Assembly: GCF_036370855.1 (NCBI RefSeq)
Contig: NC_088111.1
Location: forward strand, 17,457,501 to 17,521,500
Direction of reading: 5' to 3'
DNA from: Dromaius novaehollandiae
Lineage: Eukaryota > Chordata > Aves > Casuariiformes > Dromaiidae
Length of the DNA: 64,000 bases
The position numbers and the translations under genes were made by a program. Positions within the stretch are counted from its first letter, which is position 1, and each line of letters opens with the position of its first letter. The notes beneath the pieces were generated by a model, which was given only the letters and a program-made list of their open reading frames with translations, was not told the DNA's origin and did not search any database. Positions 1 through 11,422 of this stretch are shown here, one piece after another.

Positions 1-2145
1 TATGTCTCTGTTGGTGTTTCCCTACCCAGCCCCAGGATGCTCTAGGCCAGTCCGGAGGTGGAAGTGGGGATTGAGTTCACTCTCCCTGCCCTTGTGGAGC
101 TGCATCATTCCCCAGCAGCTACAAAGCTAGGTCATCTGGAGAGAGAAACAGGTGTTTAGGGCATGGGCAAAACATGTCTGTCTGCATGCACAAAGCTCTG
201 GGGAACCTCCTTCCCTTGGATTTAAAACTACACCTACTCCATGGCAGGATGCAAAGTCACTGTCCCTGCCCTAATGTGCTGCCAAGGCTGTGCAGGGGGC
301 TCAGACACAACGCAGCTTTAAGGAATGGTCAACAGTGTGAAAACCTGAAGGTTTTCCTTTCCCAAAGATGGCACTGAAGGGACATATTCACACAGGTGCC
401 CTTGAGGATCTCCTGTGACAACCCCTGCTGTCAGTAGAAGCAGAGAAGCCTCTCCAAAGGTGGATGGTTCACAGCAGGAGCCTAACTGAAGGTCTCTGGG
501 CCACCTCCTCTCCCAGAGCCACTTTGCCCTGTGTGTAGGGGACACCTTGTCAAAGATCGCTAAGCTGCATCAGCCTTTGTGGCCAACCCTGCATTGCGGT
601 CGCGGGGCAGGCTGGGGTGCAGCACCACGAGCAATGCCTTCTGGCCAGCACAGGCAGCTTAGCCCCGAGGTTTGGGAGCCCGGGCCATAGGAGCTGTCCC
701 TGTGCCCCTTGGTCTGCCCACTGCACCTTTCAGTACACTCACACAGGAGAGGCTCTGTGCCCTTTTCCACTTCTCCCAGCACATGAATGAGTTTAGGTTC
801 AGGATTTTTAAGTTCATTTTCTGCACATTTTTCCTCAGAAGCCTCCTCTGGCATTTTTTGTTTGGAGGGAACAGCAGAGGCCACGCCGTGACTTTTACAC
901 ATCAGCTGGGAGGAGCTGGTGAAGGTAATCATTAATGTCTTCTTTCAGATAACCAATTAAACATTGTTAAAGACCCAGGATGTTAACACACAAGTCTGAC
1001 ATTCCAGTAAGAATGTAACATGTAATATGTTCAGGGCATAGGATTACAAACTAGAGATTTGTAGTTTTCCAGAAACGATTCCCGAAAGGGAACCTCTACC
1101 ATCAAACAAGACAGATCTCTCATGATCTCACAGAACTTGGTGCTAAGAGCTCACAGCTTGCACTGTGCAGGACAGATTCTTTCTGAGCCCAAAACCTAAA
1201 ATCCTTTCCCACCTCACTCTTCCCCTTCTGCTCTCATGGTTTGCACGATGCTGTTGTTTCATTAGTTCGTCAAGTACAGTCAGACTGATTGTACTGAGTC
1301 AGGACAGTCTACGCAGCCCAGCAGTAGAGGCCTATGGAAAAATAGAGCAGACCTAGACAAGCCACCTCCCCACTCCCAACACTTGTAGCCCAGGGATTCT
1401 TCGAACCAGAGGCAGTGTTTGTGCGTTCAAACAGCAGCATTTAGTGAGTTTTCCTTTCATGGATTCTCTAAATCACTTCTGAAGCCAGGTGAACTGGCAC
1501 CAGTCCTCGCATGCACCTTGCAGAGCTCCCACCACAGCCTTCCACCAACAGAAAGAAGAGAGATGAGTTCTTCCTATCCTTCATTCCCCATCTTGGGACC
1601 ATTTTTTTCTTAACCCGTGGAAGAACCTTCCCCTGTATTCCACAGAAGTTTAACTCTTTAAAATTTGGTGAGGAACCACCCCCTTTGGTGAGGAACCCTG
1701 CAGAAATCCAGGTAGATGATACCGATCAGATCACTCTTATCCAGCAATCAGAGCACCTTTCCTAGTGGTTAGGAGCATTTGTTCTACTGTACCACGTAGG
1801 CCTGCCCTACATCCTGTAAAGGGCATAGAGCCCAGTTTTTGCTTGAGCTACTTGGGATTTTAGGACGCTACAGCAAACGGAACAGCAACACTAATTATTT
1901 ACTACAGCAGAAAAGAAAAAGGAACAGCTACTATTGCAAGAAGCTGAACTGCAAAGTTAAAAACAGAACAGCTCCCAGGACCCCTCCACCCCCACCCAAA
2001 ATAGAAACCCCCAACAGCACGTGACGCTGCAGCAGAATCCACAGCCAGCCCAACGGGCCGAAATGAAATGGATGGAAACGCATCGTGCCTGAGTCAGGAA
2101 GACATACTTCCCTCAGGCTGCTCCTATCACGCGTAGATCCAGCGC
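1..2145. other. Left flank, no gene recognised
   Basis: I see no open frame with recognisable protein similarity on either strand and no RNA gene in this stretch. Its right end must contain the NME3 3' untranslated region, since NME3 is transcribed leftward and stops at 2146. No canonical AATAAA (TTTATT on this strand) was found close to the stop, so the end of the NME3 transcript is unresolved. A 20-bp tandem duplication lies at 1661-1700. Confidence 0.5.
1661..1700. repeat. 20-bp tandem duplication
   Basis: Two adjacent 20-bp copies share the core tttggtgaggaacc (1661-1680 and 1681-1700) and differ only at their edges. It is a short local duplication with no evident function. Confidence 0.7.
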
Positions 2146-2169
2146 TCAGCCGTAGATCCAGTGCTCAGC
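2132..2169. repeat. 19-bp tandem duplication across the NME3 stop
   Basis: The unit cgtagatccagcgctcagc (2132-2150) is followed directly by cgtagatccagtgctcagc (2151-2169), with one mismatch. On the minus strand the duplication overlaps the last codons of NME3 (His-Trp-Ile-Tyr) and its TGA stop at 2148-2146. Because 19 is not a multiple of three, the downstream copy is out of frame and lies in the 3' UTR. Confidence 0.9.
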
Positions 2170-4065
2170 CATGTCCTCCCAGCAGATCAGCTCCTCTGGG
2201 CGGAACCAGAGGGAGATCTCCTGCTGGGCACTCTCAACCGAGTCGCTGCCGTGAATCACATTTCTGCAGGAAGAAGAAAGGGATCAGTCTGCACTAAGCA
2301 GAGAAAAGGGGGAGGGAAGCTGCAGCTGGGAAAATTTCACCTTGATCAACTTAATAAAACCTACTGAGCCAGTCACAGTGTAAGGTATTCCCTCCCCACT
2401 TTGCAGCTCTCTTCTTTCCGGCTCAGGGCTGGTTGTGGTTATGTTGAACATAGCTTAGGTTGTGGATATGGTAGGAGCTGCAAATTCCCAACACTGCTTC
2501 CTATGAGGAATCACGTTTGCTGCAAGATGAGCTGGAAGTGGCTATTTACTTGGAGATCTGCTTCTTTTTATGTAATTTAAGCTTTGTCTTCAGATTTTAC
2601 CCCCCTGTCAAAGAGGGTCCTGTGAAGTAGGTTTGGTATCAGACACCAAGGAACAGAAACTTAACACTGGAGTCAGATAAAAGCTTTGCCTACCACAAGC
2701 CAGGCTTAGCTACAGCCACCAGAGGTCAGCAGTGGTGAATCTTCACTGGTGAAAGCTGTAGTGCATGTGGGCCTCCTCTGCAGAAGTCCTGCTTGGTTTT
2801 TAATGACTCAGACTTTAGTAGACCTAAAGCAGCTCTCTAGGTGCCCCTCTCCTCCCTTCCTCCTTACAGCCTGACAGAGCCCAATTCCCTGGGGCAAAAA
2901 CCAAATGAAAAGCTCCTACTAGACAGACAGAAATACTAGATTAGATAGAAGAGGCCTCAGAAAGCAGGGAAGACTCAAGCCTAGGCTCCTCCCAAGCTCA
3001 GAAGGCAGAATTCAGCACGGCCTGTGCAGTGCTGCTCTGCAAGCTGCCACGCTGAGCGAGACAGCTGTGACAAGCGCAGAAAAGGCAAACCATGAGAGGC
3101 CCCTGTTACGACCTCTGCTCTGATGCAGACTCGTGCAGCTTAGGCAAGCCTTGCGCGGGAATGCCTGGGCAGGTGCTCACAGAACTACTCGGGGAACAAA
3201 AAGCTCTCACTTGCTGATGTCAGTGCAGAAGTCTCCTCGGATGGTGCCGGGTCTGGAGTCGGCCGGGTTAGTTTCCCCAATCATTGCGCGGACTGTCTTG
3301 ACCGCATCCAGGCCCTGCCAGACCTACGTGACAGGAAAGCTGGAATCAGCTTCTGCAGCTCACCCAGCAGCACAGGCCACAGCATCTCTCCTCCGCATCC
3401 CCTATCTGATCACCCCAGAGGCAGCCAGGAAAGGATCTTGCCAAAAAGTCTTCAAGAGGCAATTCTGAAAACTGATCAGAATTGTGAGTGGGTTTAATTT
3501 ACTGCAGCAAAATGTCCCTTCAGCTCAGTACAGGTGCTTTGAAGGGACCTTTGTGCTTTGCATCAGACCCCAAGCCAACGCTGTTGCCCTTTCTCCTGCT
3601 CCCGGGGTCGGGGAGCGCCGCCCCGCACTCACCATGGCTACCACAGGCCCGGAGCTCATGTACTTCACCAGCTGGCTGTAGAAGGGCTGGTGCCGCAGGG
3701 CGACGTAGTGCTCTCTCAGCAGCTCCTCGGAGGCCTGCGGGGAGAGCGCGAAGCTCCGCTGGGGCGCAGGGGGGGACCGGGGCCGCGGCTCCGCCGGGCC
3801 GCGCCGCGCCGCTCACCTGCACCAGCTTCATGCCCACCAGGGTGAGGCCCTTCCTCTCGAAGCGCCCCACCAGCTCCCCGACGAGGCGCCGCTGGACCCC
3901 GTCCGGCTTCACGGCCACGAAGGTGCGCTCGCCGCCGCCGCGGGCTGCGGGGGGACGGGGTGGTCAGGGGGCGGCGGGGGGGGGGGGTCCCGCGCCCCCC
4001 GCCCCGCCCCGCGCCGCACCGCTCTGCAGGATGTAGGCGAGTAGCGCCAGCGCCAGGCAGATCAT
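2146..4065 (-). CDS. NME3: NME3, nucleoside diphosphate kinase 3
   Basis: Five coding exons on the minus strand: 4065-4020, 3944-3817, 3734-3633, 3323-3211 and 2263-2146. All junctions are GT-AG, the phases agree, and the product is 168 aa (human is about 169). The kinase transfers the terminal phosphate of NTPs to NDPs through a phosphohistidine. Residues 1-15 ([15 protein letters not shown]) form the hydrophobic N-terminal segment typical of NME3, which in known homologues places it at the mitochondrial outer membrane. The nucleotide-binding start [18 protein letters not shown] follows. The active-site motif [12 protein letters not shown] is in the last exon with catalytic His134. The start is chosen because MICL matches the family N-terminus. 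Introns 1 and 2 are only 75 and 82 bp. The stop lies in a 19-bp tandem duplication, giving the ending HWIYG. Confidence 0.95.
2264..3210. other. NME3 intron 4
   Basis: The largest NME3 intron, GT-AG on the minus strand. I see no other gene in it. A sequence at 2715-2727 (ccaccagaggtc) resembles a CTCF core but is weak. Confidence 0.8.
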
Positions 4066-4378
4066 GGCTACGCTCCGCCGCCGCCGGTCTGCTCCGCGCC
4101 CGGCCGAGGCAGCGCGAGGGAAGAGGGCGGAGCGAGGGGCGGCGCAGCCCGGGCCCCGCGGGGCGGGGGCGCGGCGAGGACCCGGCGCCGCTGCTGGCGC
4201 GCCATGGCGGCGCGGCCGCTCCGCCCGGCTGCCCGGCGCCCCACGCCTTCCTGTGCCACCCCGAAACGCGCCCCCCGCGCGGCGGCCCCCGGCGCAGCCG
4301 AAGTGGCGCCGCGGAACGGCCGCGCCGCGGCTGAGGGAGCGGCGGGGGCCGCTCAGCGGGTGGCGCTGCCCCGGCCGC

Positions 4379-4392
4379 GTCTCCATGGCGAC
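4379..4392. promoter_or_regulatory. RFX X-box-like site
   Basis: GTCTCCATGGCGAC fits the X-box pattern RYYNYY-N(1-3)-RRNRAC with a 2-bp spacer. It lies about 315 bp upstream of the NME3 start codon. X-boxes are bound by RFX factors that activate many ciliary genes. Binding is inferred from sequence only. Confidence 0.4.
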
Positions 4393-4415
4393 GGGCGCGG
4401 CCTGCGCGGCGGAGC

Positions 4416-4580
4416 ATGGCGAGCGCCTCCGGGGCTGCCGCCGCCTCTCTGCGGAGCCCCGGCCTGGCAAGCGCGGCGCTGTGCCCAGCCCCAGCAGCTG
4501 GAATAGGAGCTGCCGCTCTCGTTTATGCACCCACAGTCCCGTCCCTCCGCGATGTGTTTGAATTGCCCCGGTGGCTGTAG
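4416..4580 (+). CDS. Possible 54-aa reading frame in the CpG island
   Basis: An ATG at 4416 opens a 54-codon frame starting MASASGAAAASL and ending VFELPRWL before TAG. It is alanine-rich at the start and less biased toward its end. I do not recognise it. It could be part of a first exon of the EME2 locus, an upstream ORF, or chance in GC-rich sequence. No homology to the EME2 N-terminus was seen. Confidence 0.15.
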   Translation: MASASGAAAASLRSPGLASAALCPAPAAGIGAAALVYAPTVPSLRDVFELPRWL

Positions 4581-6591
4581 CCTGTCACACGCTTCCTCTG
4601 CGAGCTGTGTGGTCCTTGCGCTGAGCGTTCGCTCCGCTGCCCGTTGCTAGCAGCAAGATACGTTTAGGTCATGTTTTATATCCTTAAATGTGGCGTTTGG
4701 ACACCTCTTTGTCTGCTTACTCTCCTCCACGCAGCTCTTGCGCTGGGTTTTTCGGTTCTCTGGGGGGTGGCAAGTATCTCGCTGCTTTATCAGACACACT
4801 CCTGAGGGACTTAATACTACATTTGCACCAATAAAATAATCAGAGCTCATGTTCATGCTAGTGAGGCTGTCTCTGCTGCTGTACCGCGATCTGTTCTGCT
4901 ATGCGACCTGCTGTGGAGCAGCTGGTTACAAGCAGGGCTTGGGAGGTCGTGGAGGTTGCAGTCGTGCATGTGTCTGTGTTTCAGAGAAGTGTTCTTGCAG
5001 CTCTCCTCCAGGTGAGTGACCCCCCTGCGCGGGACCAGCCTGGGGAGGCAGCCTGCGGGGACGAGGCACCGTCCCATAGAGAAATACCGGGTGATTTTCC
5101 CTTCCATCGTGGGAATCACACTGGCCACTGAGTCCTCAGGGCTGGTGGGCTCCAGGATCCTGGTTCCCTGAGCTGCCGACGAAAGCTGACATCGGCCGTG
5201 CTGATAGGGAGATGGGAGATGATACTCTCTCTTTGCCAGCTGGTTTCGCATCCCCCGCTGCCCTGCTGCTCGCCAGTTCAGCCTTGCTCATCTCCTTCCT
5301 CTGCCCCCCGTTTCTGCCTAGGTCTCAGCCCCGGCTCCTGCCTTCCTCACCCCTCACCTCACCGCGCCAGCCCGCGGCTTTTCGCCGCCGCCGCCCCGGT
5401 GCTTGGGTGCCAGCAGGGGGAGCGCGGGGAGCGCGGAGCAGCGCTCGGAGCCCGCAGCAGCGCGGCCGCCCAGGGGAGTCCCTGTGCCGTGTCCTGCCCC
5501 AGAGGCAGCAGGCCGGGGCCGAGCTGCCCGCCTGGCCTGCCCGGCAGAGCTGGCAGACACAGGGATGCTGCTGCGGAGAGAGACTTCGGCACGCTCAGCC
5601 GTTAATTCTGATAAGCCTGTAGTACTCACATGCGAGCTGGGATTTTTGTATTTATTTGACATTATTAACCCTCAGATGTGCATAACTTCCTGTCATCTTC
5701 ATGAAAGCATGATTCAAACTTCAAGTCCATCTGGCAAAGCTCCCTAATTAAACAAGATGTTGATACTTTTAACAGGGATAAAAAGCATGTTCTTCACCTT
5801 CCCTTATATTCTTGGAAATAGTTGTACTATTTTGTTGAAATTTCCCAAAAAAGTGCAGCCTGGGAAAGGTACCTGTTGTGGAAGACTTCAGCCCAAACTT
5901 GTTTGGCACGGTTATAGACAGCTGTAAAGAAGGTTTGTAAGGGATGGTGTCGGCTTGTGTTAACTACAGTTTACAGTACTTGCAGAGCCAGCAATGAGGA
6001 GCACGTTGCCTGTGGGCTCACCGGGTGATGTGCACGTGCATATCCAGACTGGCTGCCCTAATCGCAGTGCTCAGAGCTCTCTGGAAACAGGGCTTATGTG
6101 AGCGTTTACAGGTTGCGTATATAGATGGGTGGTGGAGCCTGACTTCCTAGCTAATGATTGTTCAGCCTGTTGGCTAATTTCAGCCTTATTTCACAGAAAG
6201 GGAGAGATTTCAAAGATAATTAAGTTTCTACCAATTTAATAAAAGTAGGTCTTGAGGAAGTGGAGGAGCAGGCTTTGAAAGCTTGCCTGTTTGCCTCTAG
6301 TAACTTAGAGTGTGTGAGCTGATTTTTACAGTTCTTGCAACAATTTGCATGTCACTGCTCAGATACTTGGCTGGAAAGGAAGAAGGACAATTTTATAGAT
6401 GTATGCAGAGATAGTCAGAAATCAATAATCCAGTTAGTGACTCAGTCCTCAAAGAGCACATGCTACAGGAAACTATACTTCCCATTCCTGCATAATTCCT
6501 CTTGTCTTGCACTTGCCTTTTTTATGATGTTTATTAATGCTGATGAAATACCTCTTTTCTCATGTCAGAATTGTTCTCTCCCTCTCCACAG
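4581..6591. other. Gap between the CpG island and the first EME2-like exon
   Basis: No coding exon is recognised. A second CpG-rich patch at about 5330-5580 carries a strong CTCF-like motif at 5410-5425. MRPS34, which lies between NME3 and EME2 in human, was looked for on both strands and not seen. Confidence 0.5.
5410..5425 (+). promoter_or_regulatory. CTCF-like motif
   Basis: CCAGCAGGGGGAGCGC closely matches the CTCF core consensus (CCASYAGRKGGC with G-rich centre). It sits in a small CpG-rich patch (about 5330-5580) separated from the NME3 promoter island. Binding is inferred from sequence only. Confidence 0.45.
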
Positions 6592-9500
6592 GTCTCCTCA
6601 GAGATCCTGGCTTGGACACTTGGATCAAAGTTTTAATTTCCTTGGAGTGCAAATGTTCTTTTGAGCCTAAAGCAATTCCCTGCAGCATAACCTGGAGGAG
6701 AAGTATGCCAAACACTCTGCCTAGTCCAGTGAGTCCCTCCCACTGTCTCTGTAAATGTGAACTGGCAACAGATGTGCTGTGGGGTGAAAGCTTTGGTTTG
6801 GCTGTCTAGGCAGGGCAATAGAGTTGTCAGCCTCAGAAACATTGATTCCCTGTGACCACAGTTAGCTCAAGGAACGGAGCTGAGTGTGATTCTCATGCAA
6901 ATTATTTCAAAGCCAATGTCTTTTATACACCTGCATCTCATGCATGTGTGCATCTAAGGTGAGCCTGGGGAATCTGCAGTAAGCAAGAGAGAGACCACTG
7001 CAAGTCATTCACACAGAGGTTTCAGTGGGTATTCGAGAGCATTTCCGAACCAGATGCTGCATGTGGCATGCTGCCACAGGCACCAGCTGCGTGTCTGGAA
7101 AAGGCTGGTCAAATCTGCTGCAGGGCCCTCAGTTTTGAGAGCCCAGTGATTGCTTCTCAAACCCAGCTCACTGGGAATTCAAAAGAGGGCTCGTACCTTC
7201 TAGTACTAAATAGGATTCCCATCTCAATTTGCTACTGGAAGGTACTGTGTAAAACAGTAGCCGAATGGCAGTGGAGGCAGAAGTAGACTGTTCCTATGCT
7301 CATCCCCGCTACAAGAATTTCAGGTGGAGGCGGATCTGTACTTTGGCTGGTGCTGGGTAAAACATAACAGCTACTGTGGTCCTATAACAGCCTACTGTGC
7401 AGACAAAGCCAGTTTTTCTTAGTTGGCAATTTCTGCAGCTGTCACTGTCTTCCTTACCAGGTTATTTTTGCACCTTCAGTGATTTGCATGTTCGGGGAGC
7501 TTTTTACCTTTCCATTCATGCTGTTTCACCAGCATAATGACAGGTAGCCTTGCAAGCGCTAGTGCCTCCCGGTGTGTGGGCTCTGAATAGGTGGAGACTC
7601 ACAGTTCTGCTTTCATGCTGGCCATCTGTGTTGGAAAGGTGCAATTGGGAAGGATTTCTCTGTCCTTAGGATGACCCTATGGTGAAGACTGAAGAGGAAG
7701 AAGAGGTGTTGGTGTTGATAGAGCCAGAAGATTTTCTCAAGCATCTCTTTTCCCTAAACCAGGTGATACAGATCTCGGAGCCAGGCCCATACAAAGACTG
7801 CCACGGCAAAGTTATTTTGCAAAACAAGCATGGAAGGGGAGGAGGGATTCGTTCAAAACCGGCATTGGTACACCCTGAAACAAAGCTGTATTATAGAGTG
7901 CATTGGTCTGACAGTAGAGAGCTTTTGGGGAGAAGCCAAATGTGAGTGTAGTAATAGATCTTTAAGGGTGATATGCATTCAGCTGCCTTTAAAACCATGG
8001 CAGGACATGCTGCTTTCCTCAGAGAAGATCTGGGCATGTCAGACTCATCTTTCCTTGTATTTAGCTCTTCCGTGTTCATGGTGTCCATAAAACATTTGCT
8101 GGAAAGAAACCTTCAAGTTATACAGGCCTTGGAAACACTTGCATTTTGAAGCAGAGATTTGTGGTTAGTTATCATTTGTGTGCGGTCACACAACATTTTA
8201 TTTATACCTGTGTAGGCAACCTGTGCTTCTGCCCTGAGAACTTCAGTCCATCCGGCCCAGTCCAGGAATAGAGAATGAAAGGCTAGAATAGGCAGCGCCT
8301 GTGAGGAGATCAGTGCTAACACTGCAGGCAGAAAGGTCAGCCAGAAAAAGCAGTGGGATATTGGCAGATGTGGCATGCACAAAGGCGACACCAACCCTAC
8401 AATCCCCACCACAGTCTGAGACCGGCTCCTGCCAATTCCCAGTGATGAGACGCACCCTGAACGGCCTGTACTGTCCTGCTGCTCTCCAGGGATGCGGAGG
8501 GGTCGTTTCAGGGAGGCAGGCTGCTACAGACTGAGATGTGATTTGTCTTGCCTCAGAGCTTTGTCGGTGCCCCATCAGGGACTTGGCCTGATCTGAAGCC
8601 GCTGTTGTCTTTGGCCAGTCTGGAGGGCTCCTCCACCAAAACCTACAGCCTGGCTGTCATTGCTAGTCTGGGGGCAGCTGGCCAGAAGCAAACTTGATAC
8701 CTTTATCTCCAGCTTCAAATGAGATTAGGAGGCAGCAGATGCAGGTTGATTAAATTTGGCCTTTTCCTCTTTATCGACATCAGCCCCGAGGTGTGACCAC
8801 GTAGAGCTTGTGGAGAATGTGAGCCTTGTGTCTTGCTTATAGGTGTGACCAGGAGCAGGGCAGGCACTGAGCCTCAGAAAGCAGAGTCACAGATCCCCAC
8901 CTGGCCCAGAGCTGTCTGTGACCCACAAGGAGATACAGGAGGTGAAACTTCTTACAGTCCTTGAAGTTCTGTGTTGCTTGTGGTTGAGCTGTACAGAAAA
9001 GGTTCCCGCTGGTGAGCCCTTGCGTGTAATGAATGCTTTGCTGGGGGGAGACATTGACTGACTTGGAACAAGTTGAATCCTCACGTATCCTTCTTCACCC
9101 TGGCTTGCAATGGGGTTGGATAGGGATAGCAGACTTGGAGGCAGGATTTTGATCCTCCTGTTTGTAAGACCCTGGTTCAGATCTGACCTAGTGGGAGCCT
9201 GCCCCCACTCTCCACCCTTCCAGGAACTGCCTCATTAGGCATGAAAGGGGCTGTTGGCTCCAGCCCTGGCCTCTGTCAGGTGTCTGCCTCGCAAAGCCTG
9301 TACCCCACAGCAGAGCAGGGGTGCTCCTTGTGATGCTACTGCAGTCACAAACTAGGTCAAATACAATCTAAACCCATGCTTGATATCCCTTGAGCTAAAT
9401 TCCTGCCCTGTTGTCTGAGTATGGCCCAAAGAGGGTTATGACTCTCTGGCTTACTGGGAACTAAGAAGGATGAGCAGGCTTTACCGCTGTGCTGTGTAAA

Positions 9501-11271
9501 CAGAGCTAACCCGGTCAGCCCAGCCTCTTCCCGCTTCCAGCCCCAGCCCAGTGTCACCTGCTGAGGGATGTGTTGTGCCCATGTGCTTTCCTCACTCCTC
9601 TCCCCGGGCGCCTTCGGAGGTCAGGGCTGACACCAGCACAACTGAAGTTTAAGCCGGGCAGGTGGCTTTGGAGGCAGGTGAGGGCCTCAGGTTGACCCGG
9701 TTCACAGCTGGCGCATGTGAGCTTGTCTTTGTCTTGTGTGGAGTGTCACGTGTTTCACCTGTGTCCCTTCCCTTCCAGGCATTGGTGATGCTCCAGCTGT
9801 GGGGTAACGTTGAAGTACTGCTCTTAGACGTGGCAGAAATTCGGCCAGCATGTCCCTGCGCTGACTACGGCAATAGCAAAATGCCCATACTAGTGAGTTG
9901 TATCGCTGGAACCAGCCAAATCCCAAGACCAGAGCTTTGGAAAACTTCAGTGGACGTTACAGAAGCACTTGTCTGTGAATGCAAGCCTGTCCTCACTGCT
10001 GTCGGTATAAGGGCTGGGACTAGATGATCTCTCCAGATCATTTCCAATCCTCTGTGCCCATGAAAATTCTCTGTTCTGAAGGTGAGTGCAGTTCTGATTC
10101 AGCATTGGGGAAGAAAGGAAAATGACAGCCTTAGAAAAACCTTTTCAACAAGGTCTTCTGGAGCTTTCCAGGGAAGGAAGGAAAATTGTGAGGAAAAAAT
10201 GTTAGTCCTGGACAGAGAGGATTTTTGGCAGGAAGCCAAATGCCTAATGGAAGGGGAAGGTGGCAGCATTTGGGATCTGCAGGCCTGTGCTCTCTGTGCC
10301 CATCCCTAGGTCTTGCTCTCAGCAATCCATCTTTCTGCAGGAGACTGAGGCGCTGCCTTCCTGTGCTGCCAGGGCCTGGGCCTCAGCCAGCGGGGCACGA
10401 GTGGAGAAGGACAGCACAGGACTCCGGCAGGTGCGGAAGAGACAAACCCAGCAGTTTAATAGAGTCAGCCCTGCAATGGCAGCAGATATAGCAGAAATAT
10501 ATCCTTCTCTGGGGCTCCTGTTACAGGTAAGCCCTCAAACCCCTTGGTGTCCTGTTAAAAGCTTGCTGTATGGAGGATTAAGGCAGGGATGGGTGCCACA
10601 TGTTTCCTGGCCGAAAGGCCTCTGTTGATGGACCAAAGCTATCAGTGTGAAATTACCTCTGCAGAAAGGCAAGGGTTGTCTCCAGATGAGAGTGTTTGAC
10701 TTAGACAATAAGTTTTGTATCAGCAGAACCTACTTACAGCTCCTGTTAGCCCATGCAGGCCTCTGTCTGCCTTGGTCTTAAGTAACAGGACCAGCTCAAA
10801 GTTTCTTTGCATATTTGGTTCCCAGTCCCAGCTGGTGCAGTTGAGGGTCTGTTGTATGCATCCCATTGCCCTTATCCAACATGGTCTGTCCAGCAGCTTT
10901 TGCTTGCTCTGACTGTTTGGGAGGTCTGTTTGCAAGGGGGAGATGTTGATTCTTCTGAGTTTTATGCCCTGAACCTGGTATGTTTGGATGAAAGCTCGGG
11001 CATGGATCCTCACGGTAACAATGGGACTGAGCCTTGCAGTGGAGGTGGGAGCCTTAGCTTAGAGCATCCACGTCAGCTCCTTCCTTCTCTTGTCTGCTTG
11101 GAGGCCTATGAAGAATGCAGCACAGAAGCTGAAAGATGACTCCTGAATGACATCTAGATTAAATGAGACATCAGCCAGAAAGCCCACCATATTGGACCAG
11201 ACTTATCCTGCCTTAGCTATATCTTCATAGTATCCACCAACCCCGACCGTCTCCTGGACCTGAGTATGTAG
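6592..11271 (+). pseudogene. EME2: EME2-like gene, decayed
   Basis: Five exon-like blocks follow the order of EME2, the non-catalytic partner of the MUS81 structure-specific endonuclease. Blocks: 6592-6728 (KCSFEPKAIPCSITWRRS), 7670-7762 (EVLVLIEPEDFLKHLFSLNQ), 9779-9892 (ALVMLQLWGNVEVLLLD), 10341-10526 (QQFNRVSPAMAADIAEIYPS) and 11104-11271 (HHIGPDLS, STNPDRLLDLSM). The first four have good AG and GT borders. In the block at 9779 the family-like frame changes near 9828, where TWQKFGQHVPALTTAIAKCP continues in another frame. The last block has in-frame stops at 11137-11139, 11155-11157 and 11164-11166, although similarity runs on to the natural end at 11271. The first exon and the exon between 7762 and 9779 were not found. 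I infer loss of function, as the C-terminal helix-hairpin-helix region is disrupted. Assembly error is the alternative. Confidence 0.75.
10009..10078 (+). repeat. CR1 LINE 3' tail fragment
   Basis: The sequence gggactagatgatctctcc followed by catttccaatcctctgtg resembles the conserved 3' end of avian CR1 elements in sense orientation. It lies in an intron of the decayed EME2 locus. Only the tail is recognisable. Confidence 0.6.
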
Positions 11272-11416
11272 TGGGACTGTGGTCCATGTTGGTCAGCCTC
11301 GCTGTTTTATCTGCCAAGACTCGGCAGTGGCTGAGCTGTTGCTGGCATGACAGTGCTGCTGGGAACCCAGCCAGTGGAAGCAGCTGATTCTGTTTCAGAG
11401 CAGAGACTTGCACATT

Positions 11417-11422
11417 AATAAA
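11417..11422 (+). other. Candidate polyadenylation signal of the EME2 locus
   Basis: AATAAA lies about 145 bp downstream of the position of the natural EME2 stop (11269-11271) and is followed by a T/G-rich stretch. It is suitably placed to end the EME2 transcript. Confidence 0.4.

Larger units (their letters stand above)
3600..4640. promoter_or_regulatory. CpG island, NME3 promoter side
   Basis: Dense CpG and long G/C runs surround NME3 exons 1-3 and continue about 500 bp upstream of its start codon at 4065, as expected for a TATA-less housekeeping promoter. The island could also drive rightward transcription toward the EME2 exons. YY1-like GCCATGGCGGCG (4202-4213) and an RFX X-box (4379-4392) are visible inside it. 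Confidence 0.7.

Noticed and set aside
2715-2727. CTCF-like ccaccagaggtca in NME3 intron 4
   Set aside because: Deviates at the 3' part of the core and stands alone; too weak to call.
8620-8700. Possible remnant of the missing EME2 middle exon (TYSLAVIASLGAAG)
   Set aside because: The similarity to the family's LAVIGLDAY segment covers only a few residues, with no clear exon borders.
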